Counted from the first letter of the stretch, positions 18,800 to 28,243 are shown. The stretch is DNA of 64,000 nt from Oleiagrimonas citrea (GCF_012395255.1 NZ_JAAZQD010000005.1:202835-266834), one strand, 5' to 3'. Translations and numbers: made by a program. The notes: a model not told the origin generated them from the letters alone.

Positions 18800-19990
18800 A
18801 TGGAACACCGCTACGAGTACCTCATCATCGGCGGCGGCATGACCGCGGACGCCGCGGTCAGCGCGATCCGCGAGCGTGACGCCGAGGGGCGCATCGGCCT
18901 GATCGGCGCCGAACGCGAGCCGCCGTACGAGCGCCCGCCGCTGAGCAAGGCGCTGTGGAAAGGCGACAAGAACGTGGCATCTGTCGATCTGGACACGCGC
19001 CGGCACACGCTGGATATGCATCTGGGCCGTCGCGCGGTCGCACTGGACCGCGCCGAGCGGGTCGTGCGCGACGACCAGGGCGACACCTACCGCTACGAGA
19101 AGCTGCTGCTGGCGACCGGCGCGCGTGCCCGCACGTTGCCGTTTTCCGGCGAGCGAGTGGTGAATTTCCGCACCCAGGACGACTATCTGCGTCTGCGTCG
19201 TTTTGCGGTGGAGGGCGCGCACGTCGCCGTGGTCGGCGGCGGCTTCATCGGCGCCGAACTGGCGGCCTCGCTGACCGATGCCGGCTGCAAGGTCAGCATG
19301 ATCTTCCCGGGCGACGCGATCGGCGCCGGACGATTTTCCGACGGCCTGGGCGATTTCCTCAACGAGTACTACCGTGAGCGCGGCGTGGACCTGCGTCCCG
19401 GACGGACTGTCGAGGATGGCCGGGCCGACGACGACAGCGTCATCCTGAAGCTGTCGGACGGTAGCGAACTGAAGGTCGATGCGGTGGCGGCCGGGCTGGG
19501 CGTGGAACCGGAGACCGAACTGGCCGAGCAGTCCGGTTTGAAGGTCGAGAACGGCATCATCGTCGACGCGCGCCTGCGTACGGCGGATCCGGCCATCTGG
19601 GCCGCCGGTGATGTGGCGAATTTCCCATCGTTGGCGCTGGGTCATCGTCGCCGCGTCGAACACGAGAATGCCGCCATCAGCATGGGCCACCACGCCGGGT
19701 GTGGCATGGCCGGCGAGGATCGCGCCTACACCACGCAGCCGTTTTTCTATTCCGACCTGTTCGATCTCGGCTACGAGGCCGTGGGCGATCTCGACGCGCG
19801 GCACCTGGAAGTGGTCGAGCACTGGGCCGAGCCCTACAAACGCGGCGTGACCTACTACATGGACGGCGGCCGCGTGTGCGGCGTGCTGCTGTGGAACGTC
19901 TGGGGCCAGACCGATGCGGCCGCCGAGCTGATTGCCGCGCCGGGGCCGTACGATGGCGACAATCTGCGGCATCGCATTCCGATGGGTTAG
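18800..19990 (+). CDS. AIF-like FAD-dependent NAD(P)H oxidoreductase
   Basis: 396 aa of the pyridine nucleotide-disulfide oxidoreductase class. FAD motif LIIGGGMTADAAV at the N-terminus has GGGMTA instead of the usual GGGxAG, as in mammalian AIF and relatives. The NAD(P) motif is VAVVGGGFIGAELAASL (about residue 136) and the second FAD contact is AIWAAGDVAN. The C-terminal segment (about 300-396) has the AIF-type beta-rich domain. A GGAGG site precedes ATG 18800. The electron acceptor is unknown. Its stop overlaps the convergent transporter gene by 4 bp. Confidence 0.85.
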   Translation: MEHRYEYLIIGGGMTADAAVSAIRERDAEGRIGLIGAEREPPYERPPLSKALWKGDKNVASVDLDTRRHTLDMHLGRRAVALDRAERVVRDDQGDTYRYEKLLLATGARARTLPFSGERVVNFRTQDDYLRLRRFAVEGAHVAVVGGGFIGAELAASLTDAGCKVSMIFPGDAIGAGRFSDGLGDFLNEYYRERGVDLRPGRTVEDGRADDDSVILKLSDGSELKVDAVAAGLGVEPETELAEQSGLKVENGIIVDARLRTADPAIWAAGDVANFPSLALGHRRRVEHENAAISMGHHAGCGMAGEDRAYTTQPFFYSDLFDLGYEAVGDLDARHLEVVEHWAEPYKRGVTYYMDGGRVCGVLLWNVWGQTDAAAELIAAPGPYDGDNLRHRIPMG

Positions 19991-20967
19991 CGAACGCGGG
20001 CGCGTGCCGCCAGCCGTTGCGCGATGACTGCGCAGACCATCAGCTGCGTGACGTGGAACATCATCAGCGGCAGCACCAGTGCGCCGAAACTCGCGGCCTG
20101 GCCGGCGAACAGCACGCGCGCCATGGGCATGCCGCTGGCCAGGCTTTTCTTCGAGCCGCAGAAGAAGATCGCGATGCGATCCTCGCGGGAAAAGCCCAGG
20201 CGGCCGCTGGCGAAGACGTTGATGAGCATGACCGCCGTGAGCAGGCCCGCGTCGATGGCGAACGTCGCGATCAGTGCGCTGGTCGGTGTTTCGTGCCACA
20301 AACCGCCGACCACGGCCGCGCTGAAGGAGGTGTAGACCACCAGCAGGATGGTGCCGTGGTCGCTGAGCTTGAGCATGCGTGCATGGCGGTCCATGAACAC
20401 GCCGGTCCAGGGCCGCGAGAGGTGGCCGAGCACGAACGGCAGCATCAGCAGCAGAAGAATGTCGACCACGGCCTTCCCCGACACGCCACCATGCTGTGCC
20501 AGCAGAAGTCCGACCAGCAGTGGAGTCAGAAACACGCCGATCAGACTCGACGTCGAGGCGCTGACCACGGCAGCCGGCACGTTGCCGCCCGCCATCGAGG
20601 TGAAGGCGATCGACGACTGCACCGTCGAGGGCAGGGTGCACAGAAACAGCACGCCGGCGTACAGCCCCGGTGTCAGCAGCCATTCGCCGAGCGGTCGGAT
20701 CAGCAGTCCCAGCACCGGGAACAGCACGAAGGTACAGGCGAACACCGTCAGATGCAGTTTCCAGTGCGTAGCGCCGGCCAGTACGGATTGCCGCGACAGC
20801 TTGGCACCGTGCAGAAAGAACAGTGCCGCGATGGCCGCGTCCGTGAGCACATCCATGAAGTGTGCGAATCCGCCGCGACAAGGCAGCAGCGACGCCAGCA
20901 CGATGGTGGCGATCAGCGCGAGGGAGAAGTTGTCCGGGCGGAGGCGGCGGAGCAGGGGATGGGACAT
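19987..20967 (-). CDS. Bile acid:sodium symporter (SBF) family transporter, YfeH-like
   Basis: 326 aa with about ten membrane helices and SBF-like signatures such as FLCTLPSTVQSSIAFTSMA and the crossing-helix segments around AAIAALFFLHGAKLS and FFCGSKKSLASGMPMA. This subfamily (E. coli YfeH) is annotated as putative Na+-dependent or arsenite-like transporter; substrate unknown. ATG 20967 is chosen because the upstream frame is low complexity and the SBF fold starts here (MSHPLLRRLRPDNFSL). Confidence 0.85.
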   Translation of the reverse strand: MSHPLLRRLRPDNFSLALIATIVLASLLPCRGGFAHFMDVLTDAAIAALFFLHGAKLSRQSVLAGATHWKLHLTVFACTFVLFPVLGLLIRPLGEWLLTPGLYAGVLFLCTLPSTVQSSIAFTSMAGGNVPAAVVSASTSSLIGVFLTPLLVGLLLAQHGGVSGKAVVDILLLLMLPFVLGHLSRPWTGVFMDRHARMLKLSDHGTILLVVYTSFSAAVVGGLWHETPTSALIATFAIDAGLLTAVMLINVFASGRLGFSREDRIAIFFCGSKKSLASGMPMARVLFAGQAASFGALVLPLMMFHVTQLMVCAVIAQRLAARARVR

Positions 20968-21070
20968 GCGTGTTCCCGGGCGGTCCGCGATCCACACGGA
21001 TGGCGGTGCGAAGCGAAGGCGATGGCGATGTCTGAAGTCTACCCGCAGGTGCCTGATGCGCGGGTGGAAC

Positions 21071-21712
21071 TCAGGCCGATTCGTCCTCGACGTTTCCGGG
21101 AGCGGCATGACGCCGTTTGCGCCGTCGCCAGACGTAGATGGCGATGCCGACGACCAGCGCGCCGAGCACGATCCACAGGCCGGTCTGGCCACGGTGTATC
21201 CAGGTCAGCAGCCATTCGTGGTTGTTGGCGCCGAAATAGCCCAGGTAGACCCACACCGGCACGCTGATGAGTGCGGCCAGTCCGTCCAGCAGCAGGAAGC
21301 GGGTGAACGAGACGCGATGGGTAAGGCCGGCGCTGACGAATACCGCTGTGCGCATGCCGGGCAGGAAGCGGGCCGTGAACAGCAGCCGATTGCCGTAGCG
21401 TTCGAACTGCTTCTGCACCGCGTTGTAGCGCTTGGGCGTGAGCACCCATTTCAGCGGACGCTTGTGCAGCAGGCGCACACCGTAGTGGTGACCGGCCAGG
21501 AACATGCCTGCGTCGCCCACCAGCACACCGAGCATGGTCACGGCGAACATCACGTGTACGTTGGCGTAGCCCAGGCCGGCGATGACGCCGCCGGCGACCA
21601 GGGTCACGTCCTCGGGGATCGGCGCGCCCATGCCGCATACCAGCAAGGCCATGAACACGGCCAGATAGCCGTTCTCGGCAAAGAAGGTGATGAGGCGGGT
21701 GAGCAGGTCCAT
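21071..21712 (-). CDS. DedA family membrane protein
   Basis: 213 aa. Contains the DedA/VTT features: a re-entrant segment with PIPEDVTLVAGG and the FTARFLPGMRTAVF motif with conserved Arg. DedA proteins are linked to C55-P or lipid flipping across the inner membrane. ATG 21712 gives a standard length; a longer in-frame reading to 21886 would add Arg-rich sequence without family support. Same strand as dnaG, 94 bp downstream of it. Confidence 0.9.
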   Translation of the reverse strand: MDLLTRLITFFAENGYLAVFMALLVCGMGAPIPEDVTLVAGGVIAGLGYANVHVMFAVTMLGVLVGDAGMFLAGHHYGVRLLHKRPLKWVLTPKRYNAVQKQFERYGNRLLFTARFLPGMRTAVFVSAGLTHRVSFTRFLLLDGLAALISVPVWVYLGYFGANNHEWLLTWIHRGQTGLWIVLGALVVGIAIYVWRRRKRRHAAPGNVEDESA

Positions 21713-21806
21713 TCGTGACGTCAGGGGCCGTCCGGTGCGTGAAACGACGATCTTCCCATGGATCGCGGTGCGATCACAGAGCGAAGACTGCGGTCGCGCG
21801 TCACGG

Positions 21807-23525
21807 TCAGGAGGCCTTCTTCGACTTGGCAGCGAGCAGGGCGCGCAATTCGCTCTTGCCGTCCGCGTCGATGCGGCCCTGGGCAAAGGCCGCCTGCAGG
21901 AATTCGATGCGTTGCAGGTCAGCCTGCCGCTCCATCTGCGTCAGCGCGTCGAGGAATTCATTGCGCTGCATGTCGGCGTCGCCGACGACATCTGCCATGG
22001 CCAGTTTCTGCAGGGCCGCGGCCTCCTCGCGCTCGGCGAAGTGCTCGAGCAGCACGCCGGTGCGGATGCCGGGGCGGGTGCGGATCAGTTCGATCAGTTC
22101 GATCAGCAGTGGTACGCCTGGTCTGTCCAGGCGCGAAAAGCCGTACGGGGGTTCCAGTTCCTCGGCCAGGCTTGGGCGCGCCAGCAGCAGGGCGATGGCG
22201 CTGCGCACCAGGGTCCGGCGCACGCTGCGCGACTGCATCGGGCGCTCGGCGCGCGGTGGCGCGTCGGGTTCGAAGCGTGTCTGCGCGCCGGTGCGCGCGG
22301 TCAGTTCCTGCCCCATCAGGTCGCGGAACGCGCCGTCGGGCAGACGCGCGATCAGGGGGCGGGCGCGTTCGGCCAGGCGTGCGCGCCCGTCGATGGAGCG
22401 CAGGTCGATGTCCTCGCCGAGGTGATCGAAGAAGTATTCCGACAGCGGGGTGGCGTCGGCTAGACGGCGCTCGAAGCCGTCCTTGCCCTCGGCGCGGATC
22501 AGCGAATCCGGGTCCTCGCCTTCGGGCAGGAACAGGAAGAACGCCTGGCGTCCATCGCGCAGGCGTGGCAGCGCGGCTTCCAGCGCCTTCCAGGCGGCGG
22601 CACGGCCGGCGCGGTCGCCGTCGAAGCAGAACACCACGTCGGGCGCGCTGCGGAACAGGCGCTCGGTATGCTCGGGCGTGGTCGCGGTGCCCAGCGTGGC
22701 CACGGCGATGGGCAGACCGGCCTGATGCAGGGCGATGGCGTCCATATAGCCCTCGACCACCAGTAGCCGCGTCAGCGAGGCGTTGGCCTGCTTGCACTGC
22801 CACAGGCCGAACAGCTCGCGGCCCTTGTGGAACAGCGGCGTCTCGGGCGAGTTGAGGTATTTCGGACCGTCGCCGTCGAGAATGCGTCCGCCAAAGGCGA
22901 TGACGCGGCCGCGGCGGTCCATGATCGGGAACATCAGGCGCGCGCGGAAGCGGTCGTACTTGCCGCGATCGCCGGTCGAGATCATGCCGGCCTGCTCCAG
23001 CCACTGCTTGCGCTCGGGCGTGGTGCCGAGTCGGTTCAGCAGGCTGCTGCCGCCCGGCGCCCAGCCGATGCGGAAGCGGGCGATGGTGTCGGCGTCGAGA
23101 CCGCGCTGATCGCAATAGGCCCGGGCCGGTGCATTTTCACGCAGGGCCTTCTCGTAGAAGGTCGCGGCCTGGTCGAGCAGTTCGTACCAGCCGCTGCGGT
23201 CCTCGCGCGGACGGTTGTCGCCGCCCTCGCGCGGCACTTCCAGTCCCACCGACTGCGCCAGTTCCTCGACCGCGTCGGGGAACTCCAGGCGCTCGTACTC
23301 CATCAGGAACTTGATCGCGCTGCCGTGCGCGCCGCAACCGAAGCAGTGATAGAACTGCTTCTGCGGGCTGACGTAGAAGGACGGCGTGCGCTCGTCGTGG
23401 AATGGGCAGCAGGCGGTCCATTCGCGGCCGGCCTTCTTCAACGGCACGCGCCGCTCCACCACTTCGACGATGTCGATGCGGGTAAGCAGGTCGTCGATGA
23501 AGCTTTCGGGAATCAGGCCACGCAT
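21807..23525 (-). CDS. dnaG: DNA primase
   Basis: 572 aa; makes RNA primers at the replication fork. Zinc-binding domain: Cys40, His43, Cys61, Cys64 (CPFH then CFGC). TOPRIM motifs are EGYMD and FDGDRAGR. The C-terminal helicase-binding domain (about 440-572) is divergent and ends in AAKSKKAS. It is not flanked by rpsU or rpoD as in the enterobacterial macromolecular synthesis operon; neighbours here are an ELM1-like gene and DedA. Confidence 0.97.
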   Translation of the reverse strand: MRGLIPESFIDDLLTRIDIVEVVERRVPLKKAGREWTACCPFHDERTPSFYVSPQKQFYHCFGCGAHGSAIKFLMEYERLEFPDAVEELAQSVGLEVPREGGDNRPREDRSGWYELLDQAATFYEKALRENAPARAYCDQRGLDADTIARFRIGWAPGGSSLLNRLGTTPERKQWLEQAGMISTGDRGKYDRFRARLMFPIMDRRGRVIAFGGRILDGDGPKYLNSPETPLFHKGRELFGLWQCKQANASLTRLLVVEGYMDAIALHQAGLPIAVATLGTATTPEHTERLFRSAPDVVFCFDGDRAGRAAAWKALEAALPRLRDGRQAFFLFLPEGEDPDSLIRAEGKDGFERRLADATPLSEYFFDHLGEDIDLRSIDGRARLAERARPLIARLPDGAFRDLMGQELTARTGAQTRFEPDAPPRAERPMQSRSVRRTLVRSAIALLLARPSLAEELEPPYGFSRLDRPGVPLLIELIELIRTRPGIRTGVLLEHFAEREEAAALQKLAMADVVGDADMQRNEFLDALTQMERQADLQRIEFLQAAFAQGRIDADGKSELRALLAAKSKKAS

Positions 23526-23537
23526 GGGACCGCTAGG

Positions 23538-23559
23538 ATGCCACGCCGCGGCGTGGCAT
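23538..23559. repeat. 22-bp perfect palindrome upstream of dnaG
   Basis: The sequence ATGCCACGCCG-CGGCGTGGCAT is self-complementary over 22 bp with no spacer. It lies 13 bp upstream of the dnaG start codon and 18 bp downstream of the ELM1-like gene stop. It lacks a T-tract. It could be an operator or part of the 5' leader controlling dnaG; as RNA it would need to open a few central pairs to form a loop. Confidence 0.6.
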
Positions 23560-23576
23560 GCGCGTACTTTTGATGC

Positions 23577-24599
23577 TCAGAGCCCGAGTCTTCGGCGCAG
23601 TTCGGCGGCGATGGCGGCGGTTTCGCGGAGCGGGGCTGTCGTGGTCGGGGCCTCGTCTTCGAGGTCGTGCAGCAAGCCGCGCTGGCGCAATGCGGCATGG
23701 AAGCGCGCCAGCTTCGGCGGCAGCGTCTCCGGAGCCAGGGTGTGCACGGGCGCGCCGGTGGCGGCGGCCTCGGAGAGCATGTTGACGGAGTCGGGCGTCA
23801 CGATCAGGCGGTCGGCCCAGCCGAGCACGCCGGGGTAGGGGTTGGGGCCGTCCGCGACGTTGCGCCACTGCAGACCCGGAACGCCCTCCAGTGCGTCGCG
23901 CACGCGTTCGAACAGCGCGTCCGGCGTGCGACGCGAGGCCAGCAGCAGCACGCTGCCGCCGTCTCGCTGCCGGCGCGCGCGGAGATGGGCGACCAGGCGG
24001 TTGGTCCAGGCCTCGTCGAGCGGTGCGCCGCGCCGCGGTCCGCCCAGCAGGACGCCAAGACGCGGGCCGGGCAGCTCGCCGAGGTGGGCGAAGGCTTCGC
24101 GGCCACTCGCCAGCCAGGCATCGTCGATGGGATTCAGCGAACCCAGCGGGTTGAGCACGTTGGGGCCGGTCAGCCCATCGTGCTGCGGTGCGATCACGGC
24201 ATCCCAGTGCTTCGGGTCGATGCGCGGATCGAGAATCTGCACGCAGCGGGTGGTGCCGCCGGAGAGGTCGGGCAGCAGGCGGGTCAGCAAGGCCGCGGCG
24301 CGTCCGCAGCCGATGGCCAGGTCCGGCCAGGGTGGCGCCAGGTGGTGCCGGTGTCCGGCGTCCACAGCGAGACGGCCGCCGGGCAGCCTGCGTGGCGCCA
24401 GCCATGACCAGGGTGGCCGCAGCGGCAGCACGAGATTGCGTGCCGGCAGTTCCAGCGCCTGCGCCAGGGCCAGTGCCTGCCGCTCGTTGCCGGCCGCGCC
24501 GTCGGTGAGCACCCAGCAACGTTGTGCGGTGCCGGAAACGGGTTTTGTGTCGTTTTCGAGCACAGTCTGTTCTCGGTGGCGGGGGTGGAAGGGTCGCAC
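23577..24599 (-). CDS. ELM1-like (mitochondrial fission ELM1/DUF1022) protein
   Basis: 340 aa. The N-terminal WVLTDGAAGNERQALALAQAL and the C-terminal TPDSVNMLSEAAATGAPVH match the bacterial ELM1 family, which resembles GT-B glycosyltransferases such as MurG in fold. Function in bacteria is unsettled; a role in cell envelope glycan metabolism is possible. Start is GTG 24599, with AGGGG upstream; GTG 24563 is an alternative. Confidence 0.82.
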   Translation of the reverse strand: MRPFHPRHREQTVLENDTKPVSGTAQRCWVLTDGAAGNERQALALAQALELPARNLVLPLRPPWSWLAPRRLPGGRLAVDAGHRHHLAPPWPDLAIGCGRAAALLTRLLPDLSGGTTRCVQILDPRIDPKHWDAVIAPQHDGLTGPNVLNPLGSLNPIDDAWLASGREAFAHLGELPGPRLGVLLGGPRRGAPLDEAWTNRLVAHLRARRQRDGGSVLLLASRRTPDALFERVRDALEGVPGLQWRNVADGPNPYPGVLGWADRLIVTPDSVNMLSEAAATGAPVHTLAPETLPPKLARFHAALRQRGLLHDLEDEAPTTTAPLRETAAIAAELRRRLGL

Positions 24600-24696
24600 G
24601 GGACCCCTACACTGGGAAACGCCGATGTCGAATCATGGCTGTTGCGGATCGACTGCGCGGCCTCGGCCCGTCCTCACCTTCATGGAGTCTGATGCT

Positions 24697-25308
24697 ATGC
24701 GTACTTTCTTCGCCACCCTGCTGATCGGTCTGCTATCCGCCGCGCCGGTCATGGCCAAGCCGGTCACCTACAAACTCGATCCCAACCACACCCAGATCCG
24801 TGTGGTCTGGAATCACTTCGGGTTCTCCAACCCGGACGCCAACTTCACCCACATCACCGGCACGCTGGTGTACGACGCCGCCGATCCGGCGAAGTCGTCG
24901 GTGAAGGTCGATATTCCGCTGTCCGGGCTGGACACGCACGTCACCAAGCTGGACGAGCACCTGAAGGGCGCCGATTTCTTCAACGTCGCGAAATTCCCGA
25001 CCGCGCACTTCGTCAGCACCAAGGTGACGCCCGCGGGCAAGGACAAGCTGACGGTCGACGGTAACCTCAGCGTGCACGGCGTGACCAAGCCGGTGACGCT
25101 GCATGTGACCGTCAACAAGGTTGGCATCCAGCCGATGCTGAAGGCGCCGGCGGCCGGCTTCGACGCCACCACCACGCTTAAGCGCAGCGACTTCGGCGTG
25201 GGTGCCTACGCGCCGATGGTCAGCGACGAGGTGAAGGTGCATATCACCGTCGAGGCGCTGGGCGCGGAAGCCTACGCCAAGATGCAGAAGATGATGAAGG
25301 GCGAGTGA
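24697..25308 (+). CDS. YceI family periplasmic protein
   Basis: 203 aa with signal peptide (MRTFFATLLIGLLSAAPVMA). The lipocalin-like YceI domain spans the rest, with DPNHTQIRVVWNHFGFSN near the start and FDATTTLKRSDFGVGAYAP near the end. YceI proteins bind polyisoprenoids such as ubiquinone-8. ATG 24697 is preferred over 24682 since GGAG lies 9 bp upstream. Divergent from the ELM1-like gene. Confidence 0.93.
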   Translation: MRTFFATLLIGLLSAAPVMAKPVTYKLDPNHTQIRVVWNHFGFSNPDANFTHITGTLVYDAADPAKSSVKVDIPLSGLDTHVTKLDEHLKGADFFNVAKFPTAHFVSTKVTPAGKDKLTVDGNLSVHGVTKPVTLHVTVNKVGIQPMLKAPAAGFDATTTLKRSDFGVGAYAPMVSDEVKVHITVEALGAEAYAKMQKMMKGE

Positions 25309-25316
25309 TTGCCACG

Positions 25317-25347
25317 GCGCCCGCCGTCGTGAGCCGGCGGCGGGCGC
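25317..25347. terminator. GC-rich hairpin between convergent genes
   Basis: A 10-bp perfect stem (25317-25326 with 25338-25347) with an 11-nt loop lies between the YceI gene (+) and the Yip1-family gene (-). No clear T-tract follows in either direction, so termination is inferred from position and stem strength. Confidence 0.5.
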
Positions 25348-25354
25348 TATCGTT

Positions 25355-26533
25355 TCAGTTCCCGCCGACGCCCGCGTCGCGCAGCTTTTCCAGCGCATCC
25401 AGGTTCACCGCGTCGACGGCATCCTTGAGTACCTCGAAATCCTTTGCATGGCCCTGTGCGCGCACCGCATAGCGGCCGCCGACCAGTACGGCGTATTCGC
25501 CGCTTCGGGTCTTGTCGTTCCAGCGTTCGTGCACGATGCGGTCGCCGTCGTGGCGGACTTTCTCGAAGCCGTCGTCGGTGACGGTTTCCATGTCTTGCGT
25601 GATCATGCCGCTGAGCGCGAGCAGTGAGCGCGCGCCGCCGGTGTCGGTGATGGTCAGATCGACGCGCTGGCCGTTCTCGCCGAGGTAGGTGGCGCGGGCC
25701 TGGCTGATCTGCATGTTCATCACGTCCTGGCGGCTGGCGCGGGCGTTGTTGCGCGTCAGGTCGTCCAGACCGCCGGGCAGCAGGGCGCGCATGCGGTCGG
25801 GGGCCATCGATTGGATGTGCTCGGCGGCCGTCTTGTCGCTGTTGTCCGCGTCGTCCGCTCGCTTGTTCCGGTCTTCGAGCTGCGCCATCGCGCTGGCGAC
25901 ATCCGCCTGCGCGGCGCGGTCCGCGTGGTGGTGAAGGCGATGCATCAGGATGCCGGCTCCGGTCACGGCGCCGAGGATCGCGGCGAGCACCCAGCCGAGG
26001 AGGATCGCGATCAAGACGCTCAGTGCGGTGTAGCCGAGACGCTTCTCGGCCGGGCACTGCATGGTGTGCGGCAGACCGAGGTAGAACAGGTAGATGGCGT
26101 ACAGGCCGCCGGCGAACATGACGAGCCAGCCGATCCAGGGAATGACCACGGCCATGCCGGCGACCCACGATGCGGTCCAGGCATAGGCCGTGAGTTTCAG
26201 CGCCTGGATAGGGTCCTTGCGGCCTTCGAAGGTCGGCGCCAGCGCATTGACCACGGCGGCGACCACGTACACCAGCACAAGGCTGAGGACATAGCCGAGC
26301 ATCAGTCGCCAAATCCCGTGGCCGAAGGAATCGCGCACGTGCATGCCGAATGCGTAATAGCCAATCAGGCTGGACTTGATGAACGCGAAGACCACCGGCA
26401 CGGCGGCCAGAATCAGGATGTAGCGCTTGTACAGCGAGGCGACGGATTCTGCTTCGCCTGCGATGACGGGCCATTCCCGGTTCGGCTGCAGCAAAATGCC
26501 CTTGATCCGGGTCAGTAGTCTGTCGAAATCCAT
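25355..26533 (-). CDS. Yip1 family inner membrane protein
   Basis: 392 aa. The N-terminal half (about residues 1-215) is a Yip1 domain with five or six membrane helices, beginning RIKGILLQPNREWPVIAGE. The C-terminal half is soluble, polar and unlike known domains, ending in AVDAVNLDALEKLRDAGVGGN. The fusion of a Yip1 domain to a 170-residue extracytoplasmic or cytoplasmic domain is less common. GGGAGAA precedes ATG 26533. Function unknown. Confidence 0.85.
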   Translation of the reverse strand: MDFDRLLTRIKGILLQPNREWPVIAGEAESVASLYKRYILILAAVPVVFAFIKSSLIGYYAFGMHVRDSFGHGIWRLMLGYVLSLVLVYVVAAVVNALAPTFEGRKDPIQALKLTAYAWTASWVAGMAVVIPWIGWLVMFAGGLYAIYLFYLGLPHTMQCPAEKRLGYTALSVLIAILLGWVLAAILGAVTGAGILMHRLHHHADRAAQADVASAMAQLEDRNKRADDADNSDKTAAEHIQSMAPDRMRALLPGGLDDLTRNNARASRQDVMNMQISQARATYLGENGQRVDLTITDTGGARSLLALSGMITQDMETVTDDGFEKVRHDGDRIVHERWNDKTRSGEYAVLVGGRYAVRAQGHAKDFEVLKDAVDAVNLDALEKLRDAGVGGN

Positions 26534-26757
26534 GGCGTTCTCCCTGATGATGTGTCGATGGCCGTGACGGCGCATGCGAGGCGCGTTCCACCCCTGTCGC
26601 GCTCCGTAGCATTCTAGGACATCGTGCACGGATGCCGATTCGGCCGTAGGCACTAGGCGCATGTGTTTCTATCGCCCAGGCTCCTGGCCGGATCGTGCCG
26701 ACGCGACCCCGGCTGCGGTACCATGTCGGTCTCACTTTCGACCCTGGAGCCTGACCC

Positions 26758-26967
26758 ATGCAGCGCCAAGATCCGGCCGCGGAAAAACTGGTGCCGGCCA
26801 ATGCCGAACATCGTTACAAAGTGACGCACAGCGACCTTCCGCTGTCGTGTCCGATGCCGGGCATGTACCTGTGGAACTCGCACCCGCGGGTGTATCTGCC
26901 CATCGAGGACGAGGGCGGAACCGCCGTATGTCCCTATTGCGCCGCGCAATATGTGCTAACGGACTGA
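26758..26967 (+). CDS. Zinc-finger domain protein (NDUFS6-like, COG4391)
   Basis: 69 aa. It follows the pattern SCP-x8-HPRVYLPI-x(12-14)-CPYC, giving one Cys, one His and a CPYC pair as zinc ligands, as in the mitochondrial complex I 13-kDa subunit and its small bacterial relatives. GGAG lies ahead of ATG 26758. It is usually encoded near LPS or glycosyltransferase genes in proteobacteria, as here. Confidence 0.88.
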   Translation: MQRQDPAAEKLVPANAEHRYKVTHSDLPLSCPMPGMYLWNSHPRVYLPIEDEGGTAVCPYCAAQYVLTD

Positions 26968-27018
26968 AATCTGCGTTCCGAATCACATATTTGACTCCTG
27001 ATTCGGCATGTTCTTTGC

Positions 27019-27048
27019 TTGACATTCCAGGGATGCTTGGGACATAGG
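27019..27048 (+). promoter_or_regulatory. Possible sigma-70 promoter for the GT4 gene
   Basis: A perfect -35 hexamer TTGACA lies at 27019-27024. About 18 bp downstream the sequence CATAGG (27043-27048) is a weak -10 match. The surrounding 26968-27058 stretch is the most AT-rich intergenic in this area. Support comes mainly from the -35. Confidence 0.3.
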
Positions 27049-27058
27049 CAGTGACGCC

Positions 27059-28243
27059 ATGTACAACACCGGGCCGCAGAGTCCCTTCAACATGCCAAAC
27101 CGGGTACCTACCGTTGCCCGGTCGTCGTCGCCGATGACCGTGGTTCAATTGATGCCTGCCATGCATTCGGGCGGGGCGGAACGGTCGACCCTGGAAATCG
27201 CCAGCGCGCTGGTTGCCGCCGGGCATCGTTCGGTGGTGATCTCGGCGGGCGGACGGCTGGTGCACAAGCTGGAGGAAGGCGGCAGCCGGCACATCACCCT
27301 GGATATCGGCCGCAAGTCGCTGGGCGTGTTCGGCAAGGTGCGCGCGCTGCGCCGTCTGCTGCGCGAGATCAAGCCCGACATCGTGCACGCGCGCTCGCGC
27401 ATGCCAGCGTGGCTGGGCTACCTGGCCCTTCGCGGCATGAAACCGCGACCACACTTCGTCACTACCGTGCACGGGCTCAACTCGCCGGGGTTCTACAGCC
27501 GCATCATGCTGCGTGGCGACCGCGTGATCGCGGTGTCGCAGAGCGTGCGCGATTACGTCATCAAGCACTATCCGGATTTCGACCGTTCGCGCCTGGAGGT
27601 GATTCCGCGCGGCGTCGACAGTGCGGCCTTTCCGTATGGCTATCGGCCCGAGGACGAATGGCGCGAGCGCTTCTTCAGCGAATATCCGCAGTTGGACGCG
27701 TTTCCGCTGCTGACGCTGCCGGGTCGCGGCACGCGTCTCAAGGGACACGACGACGCCATCGAACTGCTGGCCGGGCTGCACAGTCGCGGCATCGAGGCAC
27801 GACTGCTGCTGCTGGGCGTGATCGAGCCTGGGCGCGAAGCCTACGTCGCCGAGTTGCGGCAACGCATTTCAGCGCGCGGCATGGACGACAAGGTGGTGAT
27901 GACGCCGCCGCGCGATGATGTGCGCGACATCTTTGCGGTGTCATCGCTCATCCTGCAGCTGTCCAACAAGCCCGAATCGTTCGGTCGCACCGTGATCGAA
28001 GCGCTCTCGCTGTGCCGTCCCGTGCTGGGCTATGCCCACGGCGGTGTCGGCGAATTGCTCGCCGAGCTGTATCCCGCCGGCCGCGTGCCGCTGGGCGACA
28101 AGGAGCGGCTGGTCGAGCGCGCCGCCGAGTTGCTGCGTCTGGCGCCGTCGATTGCGCCGCTGGATCGTTATCGTCTGCAGGACATGCAGATGGATGTGCT
28201 GCGCCTGTACGACGAACTGCTCACACATACGGACACGGATTGA
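27059..28243 (+). CDS. GT4 family glycosyltransferase, LPS core type
   Basis: 394 aa GT-B fold. N-terminal domain: VVQLMPAMHSGGAERSTLEI (acceptor-side Gly-rich loop). C-terminal domain: the conserved E-x7-E motif region in KPESFGRTVIEALSLCRPVLG. It resembles bacterial core-oligosaccharide glycosyltransferases. It heads a run of surface-glycan genes (28322 ligase, 29586 GT2, 31387 waaA). Sugar donor and linkage cannot be assigned. Confidence 0.88.
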   Translation: MYNTGPQSPFNMPNRVPTVARSSSPMTVVQLMPAMHSGGAERSTLEIASALVAAGHRSVVISAGGRLVHKLEEGGSRHITLDIGRKSLGVFGKVRALRRLLREIKPDIVHARSRMPAWLGYLALRGMKPRPHFVTTVHGLNSPGFYSRIMLRGDRVIAVSQSVRDYVIKHYPDFDRSRLEVIPRGVDSAAFPYGYRPEDEWRERFFSEYPQLDAFPLLTLPGRGTRLKGHDDAIELLAGLHSRGIEARLLLLGVIEPGREAYVAELRQRISARGMDDKVVMTPPRDDVRDIFAVSSLILQLSNKPESFGRTVIEALSLCRPVLGYAHGGVGELLAELYPAGRVPLGDKERLVERAAELLRLAPSIAPLDRYRLQDMQMDVLRLYDELLTHTDTD

